Assembly (NCBI GenBank): GCA_964511535.1
Contig: CAZEFW010000083.1
Location: 1-37,982, forward strand
DNA: 37,982 nt
Reading direction: 5' to 3'
Origin: CAZCFB01 sp964511535
GTDB lineage: Bacteria > Myxococcota_A > Polyangia > GCA-2747355 > CAZCFB01
Shown here: positions 9,277 to 19,929 of the stretch, in pieces
Numbering within the stretch: the stretch's first letter is position 1
Layout of the letters: every line of letters begins with the position of its first letter
Position numbers and translations under genes: made by a program
Notes under the pieces: generated by a model
Database searches by the model: none
What the model was told of the DNA's origin: nothing
What the model saw: the letters and a program-made list of their open reading frames with translations, nothing else

Positions 9277-10617
9277 CTAGCCCTCCACTGCGAGCAGCTC
9301 CAGCGTCACCCGGTCAGGGCTGATGGGCTGGTAGATGGCGATGTTGCCGGAGTTGACCACGCTGTCCCAGTGCGGGCCGGCCGGGTCGAGCCGCATGTAG
9401 ACCATGTGCGCCCGCACTGGGATGGCCGCCGGCGGCGACAGGTCGATCTCCGCCGGCACCCCGGGCAGCGCCGAGGAGACGATCTGTGAGATCTGGTCCA
9501 GCGAGCCGATCTTCAGGTAGCGCGGCAGGTCCTGGCGCAGCGACTTTTCGGGCACGTCGCCGCCCACCACCAGGTACAGCTTGTGGGTCCGCAGCAGGTG
9601 CGGATCCGAGGGCGCGCCCACGAACAGGCCCGCCTGCCGCTGCTCGAGCGCGATGGTGGAGTAGCGGCTGGCAACCACGGTGCCGAGCAGCTCCATCAGC
9701 TTGTCGAACAGCGGGAAGAAGGTGCTGGACAGGTCGAGGAACGAGAACGCCGGCAGGTCCTCGGGCGTGGCCCCCACCTCGAAGGAGTTGAGCTGGCCCG
9801 CCAGCGAGCAGAGCGACAGGTAGAGCTGCTCCGGGTGGACATGCCCCTCGTGGTTGTAGTGCAGCATCCGCGGCAGCCAGGTGTTGAGCGTGTGCATGTA
9901 CCAGAAGGTGGACATGTCCGCGGCGCCGAACTCCAGCATGTTGCCGGCGCGGCCGCCGTAGCGCTCGGCCAGGTTCTTCTGCTTGGCCCCCATGGCCGCC
10001 ACCAGCCGCGACAGGCGGTCCATCAGCGCCCTGGAGGAGCGGATCTTCAGGCACGGCGGGATGTAGTCGTCGCTCACCCGCAGCGACCCCGACTCCCCCA
10101 CCTCCAGCGCGGCCAGCTTGATGCAGATGTAGCTCTGCCGGTTCTGGTGCCCCAGCAGCAGCTGGGCGTTGGGGCGCAGGCAGTCCACTGGCGCGTCGGC
10201 GGAGCCGCCGTAGATGTCGGGCACCTCCTCGACGGTCTGGGCGTAGCGCGTGCCCGCCGCGCTGCCATCGCCGGCGTAGTTGGCGGTGCCCCGGCTCTCG
10301 GTGCCGGGCACGGCCAGGTAGACGTCCAGCTGCTGGCTGCCCCCCACGAGCGCCCCGCTGGACATGGCCACCACGCCCTGCAGGGCGCGGTCGGCGTCCA
10401 GCTGCAGCAGCATGCCGTCGGGCATCACCGCGGTGCAGTTCTCCACGCGGAACAGCCCCCGGGCCAGCTCGCCGTCGTCGATCTCCAGCTCCGCGACGCC
10501 CCAGCCATACTCTGCCAGCGCGGTCAGCCGCCGGTCGAGCAAGTCCTCGTGATACTCGTCCAAGAGCTGGAAGTGCTGGGGCATGATGAACAGCCCCTCT
10601 TTCCACTGTGGCTTCAC
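9277..10617 (-). CDS. tssK: T6SS baseplate protein TssK
   Basis: A 446-residue protein starting KPQWKEGLFIMPQHFQLLDEY, the hallmark N-terminus of TssK, where W-x-E-G-xxxxPQHFQ is conserved. The middle contains GSLDQISQIVSSALPGV and the C-terminal FYxRL-like head region (HMVYMRLDPAGPHWDSV). TssK trimers link the baseplate wedge to the TssL/TssM cytoplasmic domains. The start is the GTG at 10617 because AGGAG lies exactly five bases upstream. A GTG at 10623 would overlap the tssJ stop as GTGA and remains an alternative, adding two residues. Confidence 0.95.
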   Translation of the reverse strand: MKPQWKEGLFIMPQHFQLLDEYHEDLLDRRLTALAEYGWGVAELEIDDGELARGLFRVENCTAVMPDGMLLQLDADRALQGVVAMSSGALVGGSQQLDVYLAVPGTESRGTANYAGDGSAAGTRYAQTVEEVPDIYGGSADAPVDCLRPNAQLLLGHQNRQSYICIKLAALEVGESGSLRVSDDYIPPCLKIRSSRALMDRLSRLVAAMGAKQKNLAERYGGRAGNMLEFGAADMSTFWYMHTLNTWLPRMLHYNHEGHVHPEQLYLSLCSLAGQLNSFEVGATPEDLPAFSFLDLSSTFFPLFDKLMELLGTVVASRYSTIALEQRQAGLFVGAPSDPHLLRTHKLYLVVGGDVPEKSLRQDLPRYLKIGSLDQISQIVSSALPGVPAEIDLSPPAAIPVRAHMVYMRLDPAGPHWDSVVNSGNIAIYQPISPDRVTLELLAVEG

Positions 10618-10619
10618 GG

Positions 10620-11267
10620 TCACTCCTGTTCCCCGCCCGACAGGGCCCCCGGGGGCATGTCCTTGTCCAGGCGGACGCTGTTGCGATACAGGTTGGCCCT
10701 CAGCGGGGTGTGCAGCTGCCCCTTCTTGCAGCGGCGCGCCAGGCTGCGCACGTCGAACACAAGCTTCCATTGCTGCCCTGACGGCTTGCGGAAGATCCCC
10801 ACCAGGGCCACGTACTTGGTATCCGCTGGCGGCCGCATCGGCTTGATCTTCATCTTGGTGGGGAAGACGGTGTAAGAGAGGGAGGCCACCAGATCCGGCC
10901 CCAGCGCCTTGTCACCGTCACGGCGGATGGTGTCGAAGTCGAGCTCCTCGAACGCCTGCCGGTTGCGCAGCAGGTAGGCGCGGACCTCCACGGGCATCGC
11001 CTTGCCGTCCCGGTTGTGGTTCAGTTCCTTGTGCGCGTTGAGGAACAGGCTGATGGGGAAGCTGCGGCAGCCGCCGCGGGCGCCGCTGCCGCCGCTGCCG
11101 CCGCCGCTCTTGGCGCCAGGCATGCCGGGGATGTCCGGCTCCTCGGGCGCCTCGGGGGTCTCGGGCGTGCTCGGCTGCTGGGGCATCTGGGGCGCGGCGG
11201 GCGCGCCGCACGCCACCAGCGCCAGGCACAGGGCATATAGCAGGCTGCGCGTCACGGCCGTGGTCAT
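10620..11267 (-). CDS. tssJ: T6SS outer-membrane lipoprotein TssJ
   Basis: A 215-residue lipoprotein. The signal peptide ends in a lipobox (L-V-A-C, Cys20), followed by a Pro/Glu and Gly/Ser-rich tether to about 65. The TssJ beta-sandwich domain follows, with the conserved pattern LFLNAHKELNHNRDGKAMPVEVRAYLL near 74-100. TssJ sits on the inner face of the outer membrane and contacts the C-terminal domain of TssM. It lies directly upstream of tssK. The spacer after the lipobox is longer than in typical TssJ and the C-terminus carries extra basic residues. Confidence 0.9.
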   Translation of the reverse strand: MTTAVTRSLLYALCLALVACGAPAAPQMPQQPSTPETPEAPEEPDIPGMPGAKSGGGSGGSGARGGCRSFPISLFLNAHKELNHNRDGKAMPVEVRAYLLRNRQAFEELDFDTIRRDGDKALGPDLVASLSYTVFPTKMKIKPMRPPADTKYVALVGIFRKPSGQQWKLVFDVRSLARRCKKGQLHTPLRANLYRNSVRLDKDMPPGALSGGEQE

Positions 11268-11293
11268 GCTCTCCTTCCTCCGTGCATCTCGAA

Positions 11294-14143
<2,850 letters not shown>

Positions 14144-14241
14144 CGGAGGTGAGGCCGGTGACGCCAGCGCCGGTGGACGCCTGGGCCAGAGACTGCCAGA
14201 TCGCGGGTGTCTGTTGTGATCAGCTACGCGGCCGCTGCGTC

Positions 14242-14281
14242 CTGGCACTCTGGCATTCTGGCATCCTGGCATTCTGGCATT
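14242..14281. repeat. Five tandem 8-bp repeats (CTGGCATT type)
   Basis: Five consecutive copies of an 8-base unit (CTGGCACT, CTGGCATT, CTGGCATC, CTGGCATT, CTGGCATT) lie just downstream of the tssC stop on the minus strand and upstream of the VWA-FHA gene. Read on the coding strand, most units contain an ATG (AATGCCAG). Because 8 is not a multiple of 3, a change in copy number would alter the frame of any translation starting there. The likely start of the next gene lies beyond the repeats. Confidence 0.9.
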
Positions 14282-14288
14282 CCGGCGC

Positions 14289-15779
14289 CTAGTCCTTGTC
14301 CAGCTTGCCCACCAGAGACAGGGTGAAGTGCGCGCCCATGTACTTCAGGTGCGGCACCACCTTCATGTCCACCTTGTACCAGCCGGGGTTGCCCGGAACG
14401 TCGTCCACGGTGATCTGCGCCTTGCGCAGCGGCTTGCGCGCGCGCACGCCCGGCTGCGGATCGTCCTGGTCCACGACGTACTGGCTGATCCAGTTCTGGA
14501 GCTCATCCTGCAGCTCCGTGCGGGTCTTCCAGCTGCCGATGTTCTCGCGCTGGATCACCTTGATGTAGTGAGCCAGGCGGTTGATGACCATCATGTAGGG
14601 CAGCTGGGTGCCGAGGCGGTAGTTGGTCTCCGCCTCGCGGTCCTCCTCGGACTGGCCGAAGTACTTGGGCTTCTGCGCCGAGTTGGCCGAGAAGAAGCAG
14701 GCGTTGTCCGAGTCCTTGCGCATGGTCAGGGCGATGAAGCCCTGCTCCGACAGCTCGAACTCGCGGCGCTCGGACAGCAGCACCTCGGTGGGGATCTTGG
14801 TGTGGATGTCCCCCATGGCCTCGTAGTTGTGGATCGGCAGGTCCTCCACCGCGCCGCCCGAGGTGGGCCCGATGATGTTGGGGCACCAGCGGTACTTGGC
14901 GAAGCTGTCGGCCACGCGGCTGGCCAGGGCGAACACGGCGTTGCCCCAGGAGTAGTCCTTGTGGTCCGGGACCTCCTCGGTGTAGGCGAAGCTCTTGACC
15001 CCGCCCTCCTCGGCCTTGTACGGCGCGCGCAACAGGAAGCGCGGCATGGCGAGGCCCACGTTGCGGGCGTCGTCCGACTCGCGGAAGCTCTTCCACTTGA
15101 TGTAGCGCGGGCCCTCGAACAGCGCCTCGAGGTCCTTGAGGTACGGCATGTTGGTGAAGTCCTGCGCGTCCTGCTCGAACATCTCCGGGTCCACGCCGGT
15201 GAGGAACGGCGCGTGGGCCATGGCCGACACGGACGCCAGGTTCTTGAGCAGCGCCAGGTCCCGGGCGCCGCAGCCGAACTCGTAGTTGCCCACGATGGCG
15301 CCGAACGGCTTGCCGCCGAAGGTGCCGTACTCCGCCGTGTAGATGTGGCGGTAGTAGCCGGAGGTGAAGATCTCCGAGGCGTCCTCGAAGTCGGCCAGCA
15401 GCTCCTCCTTGGTGGCCTGCATGATGTGGACCTTGATGTTCTCGCGGAAGTCGGTGTGGTCCACCAGGTACTGCAACCCGCGCCAGGCCGACTCCATCTT
15501 CTGGAACGACTCGTGGTGCATGATCTTGTCCACCTGGCGGCCGATGCGCTGGTCCAGCTCGGCGATCATGGCGTCGACGATCTTGCGGTCGATCTTGTCC
15601 ACGTCCGACTGGTTGACGACGAGCTCGCGGATCAGGGCCTCGACGCCCTTCTTCACCATGCCGTACCCCTCATCGGCAGGCTTGAGCTTGGTCTCCTGAA
15701 TGATGGAGTCGAGCAGGGAGTCCTGCTCGAGCGTCTCGGTCGTTGCTTGCTGGTCCTGAAGGTCCGTTTTGTCTGCCAT
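14289..15779 (-). CDS. tssC: T6SS contractile sheath large subunit TssC (VipB)
   Basis: A 496-residue protein with the TssC signature throughout: AWRGLQYLVDHTDFRENIKVHIM near 98-120, GKPFGAIVGNYEF near 153-165, and a C-terminal block with RLAHYIKVIQRENIGSW and LQDELQNWI. TssC forms the contractile sheath together with TssB. The start is ATG at 15779, with GGAGAGG about seven bases upstream; the codon before it is TTG. It is the first gene of the minus-strand operon. The partner tssB, normally immediately upstream, is not here; the upstream sequence is a divergent promoter region. Confidence 0.97.
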   Translation of the reverse strand: MADKTDLQDQQATTETLEQDSLLDSIIQETKLKPADEGYGMVKKGVEALIRELVVNQSDVDKIDRKIVDAMIAELDQRIGRQVDKIMHHESFQKMESAWRGLQYLVDHTDFRENIKVHIMQATKEELLADFEDASEIFTSGYYRHIYTAEYGTFGGKPFGAIVGNYEFGCGARDLALLKNLASVSAMAHAPFLTGVDPEMFEQDAQDFTNMPYLKDLEALFEGPRYIKWKSFRESDDARNVGLAMPRFLLRAPYKAEEGGVKSFAYTEEVPDHKDYSWGNAVFALASRVADSFAKYRWCPNIIGPTSGGAVEDLPIHNYEAMGDIHTKIPTEVLLSERREFELSEQGFIALTMRKDSDNACFFSANSAQKPKYFGQSEEDREAETNYRLGTQLPYMMVINRLAHYIKVIQRENIGSWKTRTELQDELQNWISQYVVDQDDPQPGVRARKPLRKAQITVDDVPGNPGWYKVDMKVVPHLKYMGAHFTLSLVGKLDKD

Positions 15780-15854
15780 CAATCCTCTCCGATCTGATCG
15801 CTCAAGGTGGTCAGTTTTACCCGCTGGAAAACCGGCTGAACACCGTCATGCATT

Positions 15855-15876
15855 CCGGGGAGCGAGAACTCCCCGG
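15855..15876 (-). promoter_or_regulatory. Perfect hairpin in the tssC leader
   Basis: An 8-bp perfect inverted repeat, CCGGGGAG (15855-15862) and CTCCCCGG (15869-15876), with a 6-base loop. It lies between the predicted tssC promoter and the tssC start, so it would fold in the 5' leader of the T6SS operon transcript. No T-run follows it on the tssC strand. It could stabilise the message or act in control; its role is inferred from position only. Confidence 0.5.
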
Positions 15877-15906
15877 CGTGGCGCGCCAGCCTCTCCGGGA
15901 GGGCAA

Positions 15907-15936
15907 ATTATCCCTTACATGCTCGTCGTTTGGCAA
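15907..15936 (-). promoter_or_regulatory. Candidate sigma70-type promoter for the tssC operon
   Basis: On the minus strand, TTGCCA (15931-15936) is followed after 18 bases by GATAAT (15907-15912). Each hexamer matches the housekeeping consensus at five of six positions. Transcription would start near 15900 and leave a leader of about 120 bases before tssC, containing the 15855-15876 hairpin. Confidence 0.5.
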
Positions 15937-16016
15937 CAAGCAACTCTAGTCGGAACCACCCTGGTGCGCAAGGGAATGAACTTGCCTGGTCAAGGCTCCG
16001 CCGATGACAGTGTTCC

Positions 16017-16044
16017 TTGCCAATTGGGCCCGATTAAGTACGAT
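16017..16044 (+). promoter_or_regulatory. Candidate promoter for tagH, possibly giving a leaderless message
   Basis: TTGCCA (16017-16022), a 16-base spacer and TACGAT (16039-16044) fit a sigma70-type promoter. The tagH ATG is only ten bases beyond the -10 box, so transcription would begin about four bases before it. No Shine-Dalgarno sequence is present. Confidence 0.42.
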
Positions 16045-16054
16045 CGTCTGATTC

Positions 16055-17338
16055 ATGACTCCCCCGGTTCAGTTCGACACGGACACCGCCAGCGCAGCGC
16101 TCAGGATCGCGATTTATAGCGAACTGGACGGCCGCACCACCGAGCTGGTCTTCTCGCAGTTTCCGGTGAGAATTGGGAGAAATCGACATAATGACCTGGT
16201 GTTACGGCATGAGTACGTCTCCCAGTGGCACGCGGCAATCGGCTTCGTGGGCGGCCAGCTCAACCTGCTCCAGGTGGGCAGCTCCAACTCGGTGCGGGTG
16301 GACGGCCTGAAGCTGATGGCCAACCAGCTGTTGCCCATAACCGGCACCGAGGAGATCCGCATCGTGCCCTTCGCGCTGCGATGCCAGATGGTCTCGGCGC
16401 CGGCGCCTACCTATCGTCCCACAGTGGCTCCGGTTGACGATCTCCCGCTGCCGGACCTGCCGTTGCCAGGCCAGCAGCCGCTGCCAGGCCAGGTGCCGCT
16501 GCCGGGCCATGACCCCGCGCAGGAGCAGGTGCCGCTGCCGGGCCATGACCCCATGTCGGGCCATCCGACCCACCTGCCGCCGGGGCAGCCGCCTGCTGCG
16601 TGGGATCCCGCCGCTCAGACCCAGCAGCCTCCCCAGCCCCCTGCGCCGCCGCAGCCCCTGGACCAGATGCCATCCCACCCGCCCATGGTGGAGTCACCCA
16701 CAGGGTCGGCCCATGTTCCGGCGGCCCAGTGGGACCAGGGACAGCCGTCAGGCGGAGACGCCCAGGCCGAGGCTCTGGCGTTGATGGATCGGCTGGCCGA
16801 GCGGTACCTCGGTCGTCCGCTGTCCGGCGCGCAGGACGTGGCAGAGGTGGGGGCGCGCCTGGAGCAGACCCTCGACATCTTCCTGCGCTACTTCGTGGCG
16901 ATCCAGAAGGGACAGGTGCAGTTCTACGACCAGATGGGCCTGCCGCCGCCCGGCGAGCAGCTCAACATGATCGAGCAGTGCACCTCCTCGGCGCAGCTCG
17001 GGGGACAGGCCCTGTCGCCCACCGAGCCGAGGGCCACCATGGAGCTGGAGGAGGCGTTCGAGTCGCTCATGCAGCACCAGTCGGCGGTGCTCAAGAGCAT
17101 CCAGAAGGGGGTGCGCTCCCTGCTGCGCCGCATCTCGCCCGCCGCCATGGGCAAGATCGCCGGTCGGCTGACTCGCAGCCCGGACGTGCGTACGTTGTGG
17201 GAGACGTTTCGGCAGGAACACGAGGACCTGTCCGAGGACCAGGAGGCGTTCAATGTGGTCTACGGCGGGCAGTTCCGGAAAACATACCTCCGCCTGATGC
17301 AGCGCGGGCGTGAAGCCATGAGAGGCCAGAACCGATGA
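16055..17338 (+). CDS. tagH: T6SS FHA-domain protein TagH (Fha/ImpI type)
   Basis: A 427-residue cytosolic protein. The N-terminal FHA domain (about 32-100) shows the phosphothreonine-binding pattern: VRIGRNRHNDLVL with the GR core, then SQWHA in place of the usual S-x-x-H. A long proline-rich linker (about 118-235) contains repeated PLPGQ/PLPGHDP units. The C-terminal helical domain (about 245-427, from MDRLAERYLG through FRQEHEDL to GGQFRKTYLRLM) is the one found in T6SS FHA proteins. In Pseudomonas such proteins bind phosphorylated partners and trigger T6SS assembly, and TagF antagonises them. The gene is divergent from tssC. Its stop overlaps the next start as ATGA, so it is coupled to the phosphatase gene. 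No ribosome site precedes the ATG. Confidence 0.9.
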   Translation: MTPPVQFDTDTASAALRIAIYSELDGRTTELVFSQFPVRIGRNRHNDLVLRHEYVSQWHAAIGFVGGQLNLLQVGSSNSVRVDGLKLMANQLLPITGTEEIRIVPFALRCQMVSAPAPTYRPTVAPVDDLPLPDLPLPGQQPLPGQVPLPGHDPAQEQVPLPGHDPMSGHPTHLPPGQPPAAWDPAAQTQQPPQPPAPPQPLDQMPSHPPMVESPTGSAHVPAAQWDQGQPSGGDAQAEALALMDRLAERYLGRPLSGAQDVAEVGARLEQTLDIFLRYFVAIQKGQVQFYDQMGLPPPGEQLNMIEQCTSSAQLGGQALSPTEPRATMELEEAFESLMQHQSAVLKSIQKGVRSLLRRISPAAMGKIAGRLTRSPDVRTLWETFRQEHEDLSEDQEAFNVVYGGQFRKTYLRLMQRGREAMRGQNR

Positions 17339-18453
17339 ACCTCCAGCTCTTTACGGCTGCCCGCAGCGAGGCGGGGCGGCGGCCGGCCAACGAGGACTTC
17401 TATACCATCGACGAGGCCAACGGTGTGTACGTGGTAGCCGATGGGACCGCGTCGCGTGGCGGCGGGCACATCGCATCGAATATCGCCTGCACCTCGGTGC
17501 GCGATCAGCTCGCGGCCCAGGGGCCCGCCCTCGACGGCATGGACGACAGCGCCCTGGCCGAGACCCTCAAGGTGGTGGTGGACCAGGCCAACGAGCAAAT
17601 CCTGGCCGAGCAGGCCACCGACGCCAACCTGGCGCGCATGGCCACGACCCTGTGCGTGGCGGTGATGCGCGGCAACACCCTGCACCTGGTGTGGGTGGGC
17701 GACAGCCGGATCTACCTCTACCGCAACGGCGAGCTCACCCAGCTGACCCGGGACCACAACCTCGAGAACTACCTCAAGGATAACCCTCATGTGCAGCAGA
17801 AGGTGGAGCGGCCGGGAAAGACCCTGTTGTCCGCCATGGGCCTCAAAAAATCCCAGCTGCGGGTGGACTACCGCAGCCAGTCCATGGAGCGCGACGACCT
17901 GGTGCTGCTCTGCTCCGACGGGCTGACCGACGCGCTGCCTGACTGGATCCTGCGTGAGATCCTCGCCGGCGCGTACATCAGCTCAATCGACGACGCCTCG
18001 GCGGCGCTGGTACGCGCCTCGCTGTCCCACGGCGGCATGGACAACATCACCGCGCTGCTGCTGCACGCCTGCGAGCAGCGGCAGGTGGCCGGCGACGGAT
18101 GCACGGTGATCTTCGAGCCTGACGCGGTGCCCGAGGCGCTGGCGCCGACCCACAAGTTCATCGGCTGGCTGACCTTTGCCGAGGGCCAGCGGGAGGGGGA
18201 GGTGATCTCACTGGATCAGCGGCTCACCATCGGCGCCGGCACCGGCTGCTCCGTGGTGATCCAGGGCGACGACTTCATCTCCTCGCGCCACGCCGAGGTG
18301 CGCCTGACCGAGTACGGGTTCGAGGCGGTGGACCTCGAGTCCACCAACGGCACCTACCTGAACAACCAGCGCATCCACAAGGAGCCGCTGGTGGACGGCG
18401 ACACCCTGCGCGTGGGCAAGACGCCCATGGTGTTCAAGAGCTTCAAGTTTTAG
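17335..18453 (+). CDS. pppA: PP2C-type Ser/Thr phosphatase fused to an FHA domain (PppA-like)
   Basis: A 372-residue fusion. The PP2C domain (about 5-245) has RPANEDFY (D21), VADGTASRGGG (D36), VGDSRIYLYR (D123), SDGLTD (D195) and GMDNIT (D236), so the metal-binding aspartates are all present. The C-terminal FHA domain (about 275-372) has LTIGAGTGCSVVI, SSRHAEV and STNGTYLN, the intact phosphothreonine-recognition residues. T6SS PppA removes the activating phosphate from the FHA protein. Here the phosphatase carries its own phosphothreonine reader, which could target it to substrates. It overlaps tagH by four bases. No Hanks-type kinase (PpkA) is found in the window. The symbol is by analogy; Pseudomonas PppA lacks the FHA part. 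Confidence 0.9.
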   Translation: MNLQLFTAARSEAGRRPANEDFYTIDEANGVYVVADGTASRGGGHIASNIACTSVRDQLAAQGPALDGMDDSALAETLKVVVDQANEQILAEQATDANLARMATTLCVAVMRGNTLHLVWVGDSRIYLYRNGELTQLTRDHNLENYLKDNPHVQQKVERPGKTLLSAMGLKKSQLRVDYRSQSMERDDLVLLCSDGLTDALPDWILREILAGAYISSIDDASAALVRASLSHGGMDNITALLLHACEQRQVAGDGCTVIFEPDAVPEALAPTHKFIGWLTFAEGQREGEVISLDQRLTIGAGTGCSVVIQGDDFISSRHAEVRLTEYGFEAVDLESTNGTYLNNQRIHKEPLVDGDTLRVGKTPMVFKSFKF

Positions 18454-18469
18454 CGCCGCTTCGCGGCGC
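18453..18469 (+). terminator. Hairpin after the PP2C-FHA gene
   Basis: A perfect 7-bp stem, GCGCCGC and GCGGCGC, with a TTC loop, begins on the last base of the stop codon. No T-run follows, so intrinsic termination is not certain. It may instead be a 3'-end stabiliser. Confidence 0.4.
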
Positions 18470-18592
18470 GGCTTCAGGCTTCAGGCTTCGGGCTTCAGGG
18501 AAAATGGCTGGGGCTCGCTTCGCTCGCCGGCTTGAGGCTTGGGGCTTGAGGCTTGAGGGGAGATGGCTGGGCGAGCTTCGCTCGTTGCTCAC
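18470..18592. repeat. Composite short tandem repeats, duplicated block
   Basis: The segment begins with four copies of a 7-base unit close to GGCTTCA, followed by ATGGCTGGG and a GCTTCGCTCG segment. The same arrangement then recurs: four near-copies of GGCTTGA, then ATGGCTGGG and GCTTCGCTCG. The whole is a roughly 60-base composite present twice between two convergent genes. No coding potential is seen. A similar GCTCGCTTCGCTTGCTCG stretch lies near 37793. Confidence 0.8.
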
Positions 18593-18601
18593 CCACACTT
18601 T

Positions 18602-19843
18602 TTAATTTCTTGTTTCTTGTTCCTCATTTTTAGTTTTCTTCTTCTTCGGCAGAAATCCCTTCTCAATCAAAAACGCGTGCAGCCTGCCGGCCAGCAGCCT
18701 GTGCCCCCTGGGCGTCGGGTGGACCCGGTCGAGGAACAGGCCCTGGTCCTTGAGCTTGGAGCGTTCGGTCATGGCCTTGACGGTCAACAATGGGATGCCC
18801 TGCTCTCTGGCCACCTCCTCGGTGGCGTCGCGATACTGCTGGGTGCTGACCGTGAGGTACAGCTCGGTGGGATCGAACATCACCTCGGCGGTGTTGGTGT
18901 AGTTGATCATCACCAGCTTCGCCCCGTCCTCGAGCACCCGGCGGTTCAGCTCGGCGATGTTCTTTTTGAAGTCCGCCAGGGACACCCGCTCCTTGTCAGT
19001 GGAGACCTCTGGCTCTTCCGGCGCGTCCGGGCCGTCCTCCTCCTCGGTGAGATCATCCGGGGGTGGAGGCGGGGGGGGAGGGGGATGGACCTGCGGCGGG
19101 TGGACCCAGGAGCGCAGGAGCCGGAAGATGGCCAGCGCCTCCAGCGCGGACTGCGGCGTGGCCAGCAGCTTGGAGCGGTTCTTCAGCAGCTGGTTGTCCG
19201 GCAGGGCAGGGTTCCGGATCATGTCGTTGGCCCCGATCATGATGGTCACCAGGTCCGGCTTGAACCGCCGGCCGCGGTGGATGTACATGGCCAGGCACTG
19301 GGCCGAGGTGTAGCCGGTCACTCCGGCGTTGAGCACCTCGTAGCGCGCCCCCCCCGGCGCCGCGCTGCTGTTGAGCCGCTCCTCCAGGACGCTGTGGTAG
19401 ATCTCCGTCAGCCGCACCTTGAAGCCGAACGTGCTGGAGTCGCCCAGGCTCAGGATGCGGAACACCCGCTCCCCCTTGTCGACGGTGTATTCATAGTCGC
19501 GCATGCCCGCGCTGTTGATGGTCAGGGTCCCGGCGCCGAGCGGGTGGCTGCCGGTCCAGCCCGGGCGCGGCGACCAGAGCAGTTCCGGGTCATAGTCCAT
19601 GAAGGTGTACTCCACGTCGTTGTCGATCTGACGCACCATGAAGCGGAAGGTCCCCCGGGGCGGCGCCATGTTCAGGGCGCGAACCACCAGCTCGATGCCG
19701 CCGAAGAAGATGACGGTGACCGAGAGCGACAGGCACAGCTTGAGGGCCAGCAAGCGGTACTTGCCAGTCACTGCGGGCTGGACCCCGGAGCGGGGTGAGG
19801 CAGCTTGATGGTTCATCGGTTCGTGGAGTCCTGACGTAGACAT
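18602..19843 (-). CDS. SGNH/GDSL-type hydrolase with N-terminal membrane anchor
   Basis: A 413-residue protein from the ATG at 19843, chosen because GGATGG lies just upstream; ATG at 19816 is an alternative. A transmembrane anchor spans about 31-55. The SGNH blocks follow: GDSSTFG (nucleophile Ser136), a conserved Gly block (LNAGVTGYTS), GANDM with its Asn, and the C-terminal DRVHPT holding the catalytic Asp and His. A run of nine prolines flanked by an acidic stretch (DDLTEEEDGPDAPEEPE) is inserted between the third and last blocks. Such anchored SGNH proteins are often esterases or O-acyl transferases acting on envelope glycans. The substrate is unknown. It is divergent from the second VWA-FHA gene. 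Confidence 0.82.
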   Translation of the reverse strand: MSTSGLHEPMNHQAASPRSGVQPAVTGKYRLLALKLCLSLSVTVIFFGGIELVVRALNMAPPRGTFRFMVRQIDNDVEYTFMDYDPELLWSPRPGWTGSHPLGAGTLTINSAGMRDYEYTVDKGERVFRILSLGDSSTFGFKVRLTEIYHSVLEERLNSSAAPGGARYEVLNAGVTGYTSAQCLAMYIHRGRRFKPDLVTIMIGANDMIRNPALPDNQLLKNRSKLLATPQSALEALAIFRLLRSWVHPPQVHPPPPPPPPPDDLTEEEDGPDAPEEPEVSTDKERVSLADFKKNIAELNRRVLEDGAKLVMINYTNTAEVMFDPTELYLTVSTQQYRDATEEVAREQGIPLLTVKAMTERSKLKDQGLFLDRVHPTPRGHRLLAGRLHAFLIEKGFLPKKKKTKNEEQETRN

Positions 19844-19929
19844 AAACGCCATCCGGCGTCGGCACAAGGTCCAACGCCTTTAGCGCCGGGTCCAAATGGA
19901 GTTATGGTGGGGCTACGGGTGTATTAGCC

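Noticed and set aside
15931..15946. Sigma54 promoter (TGGC...GC) in the divergent region
   Set aside because: The spacing and the -12 GC do not fit, and the same bases form a better sigma70 -35 box on the other strand.
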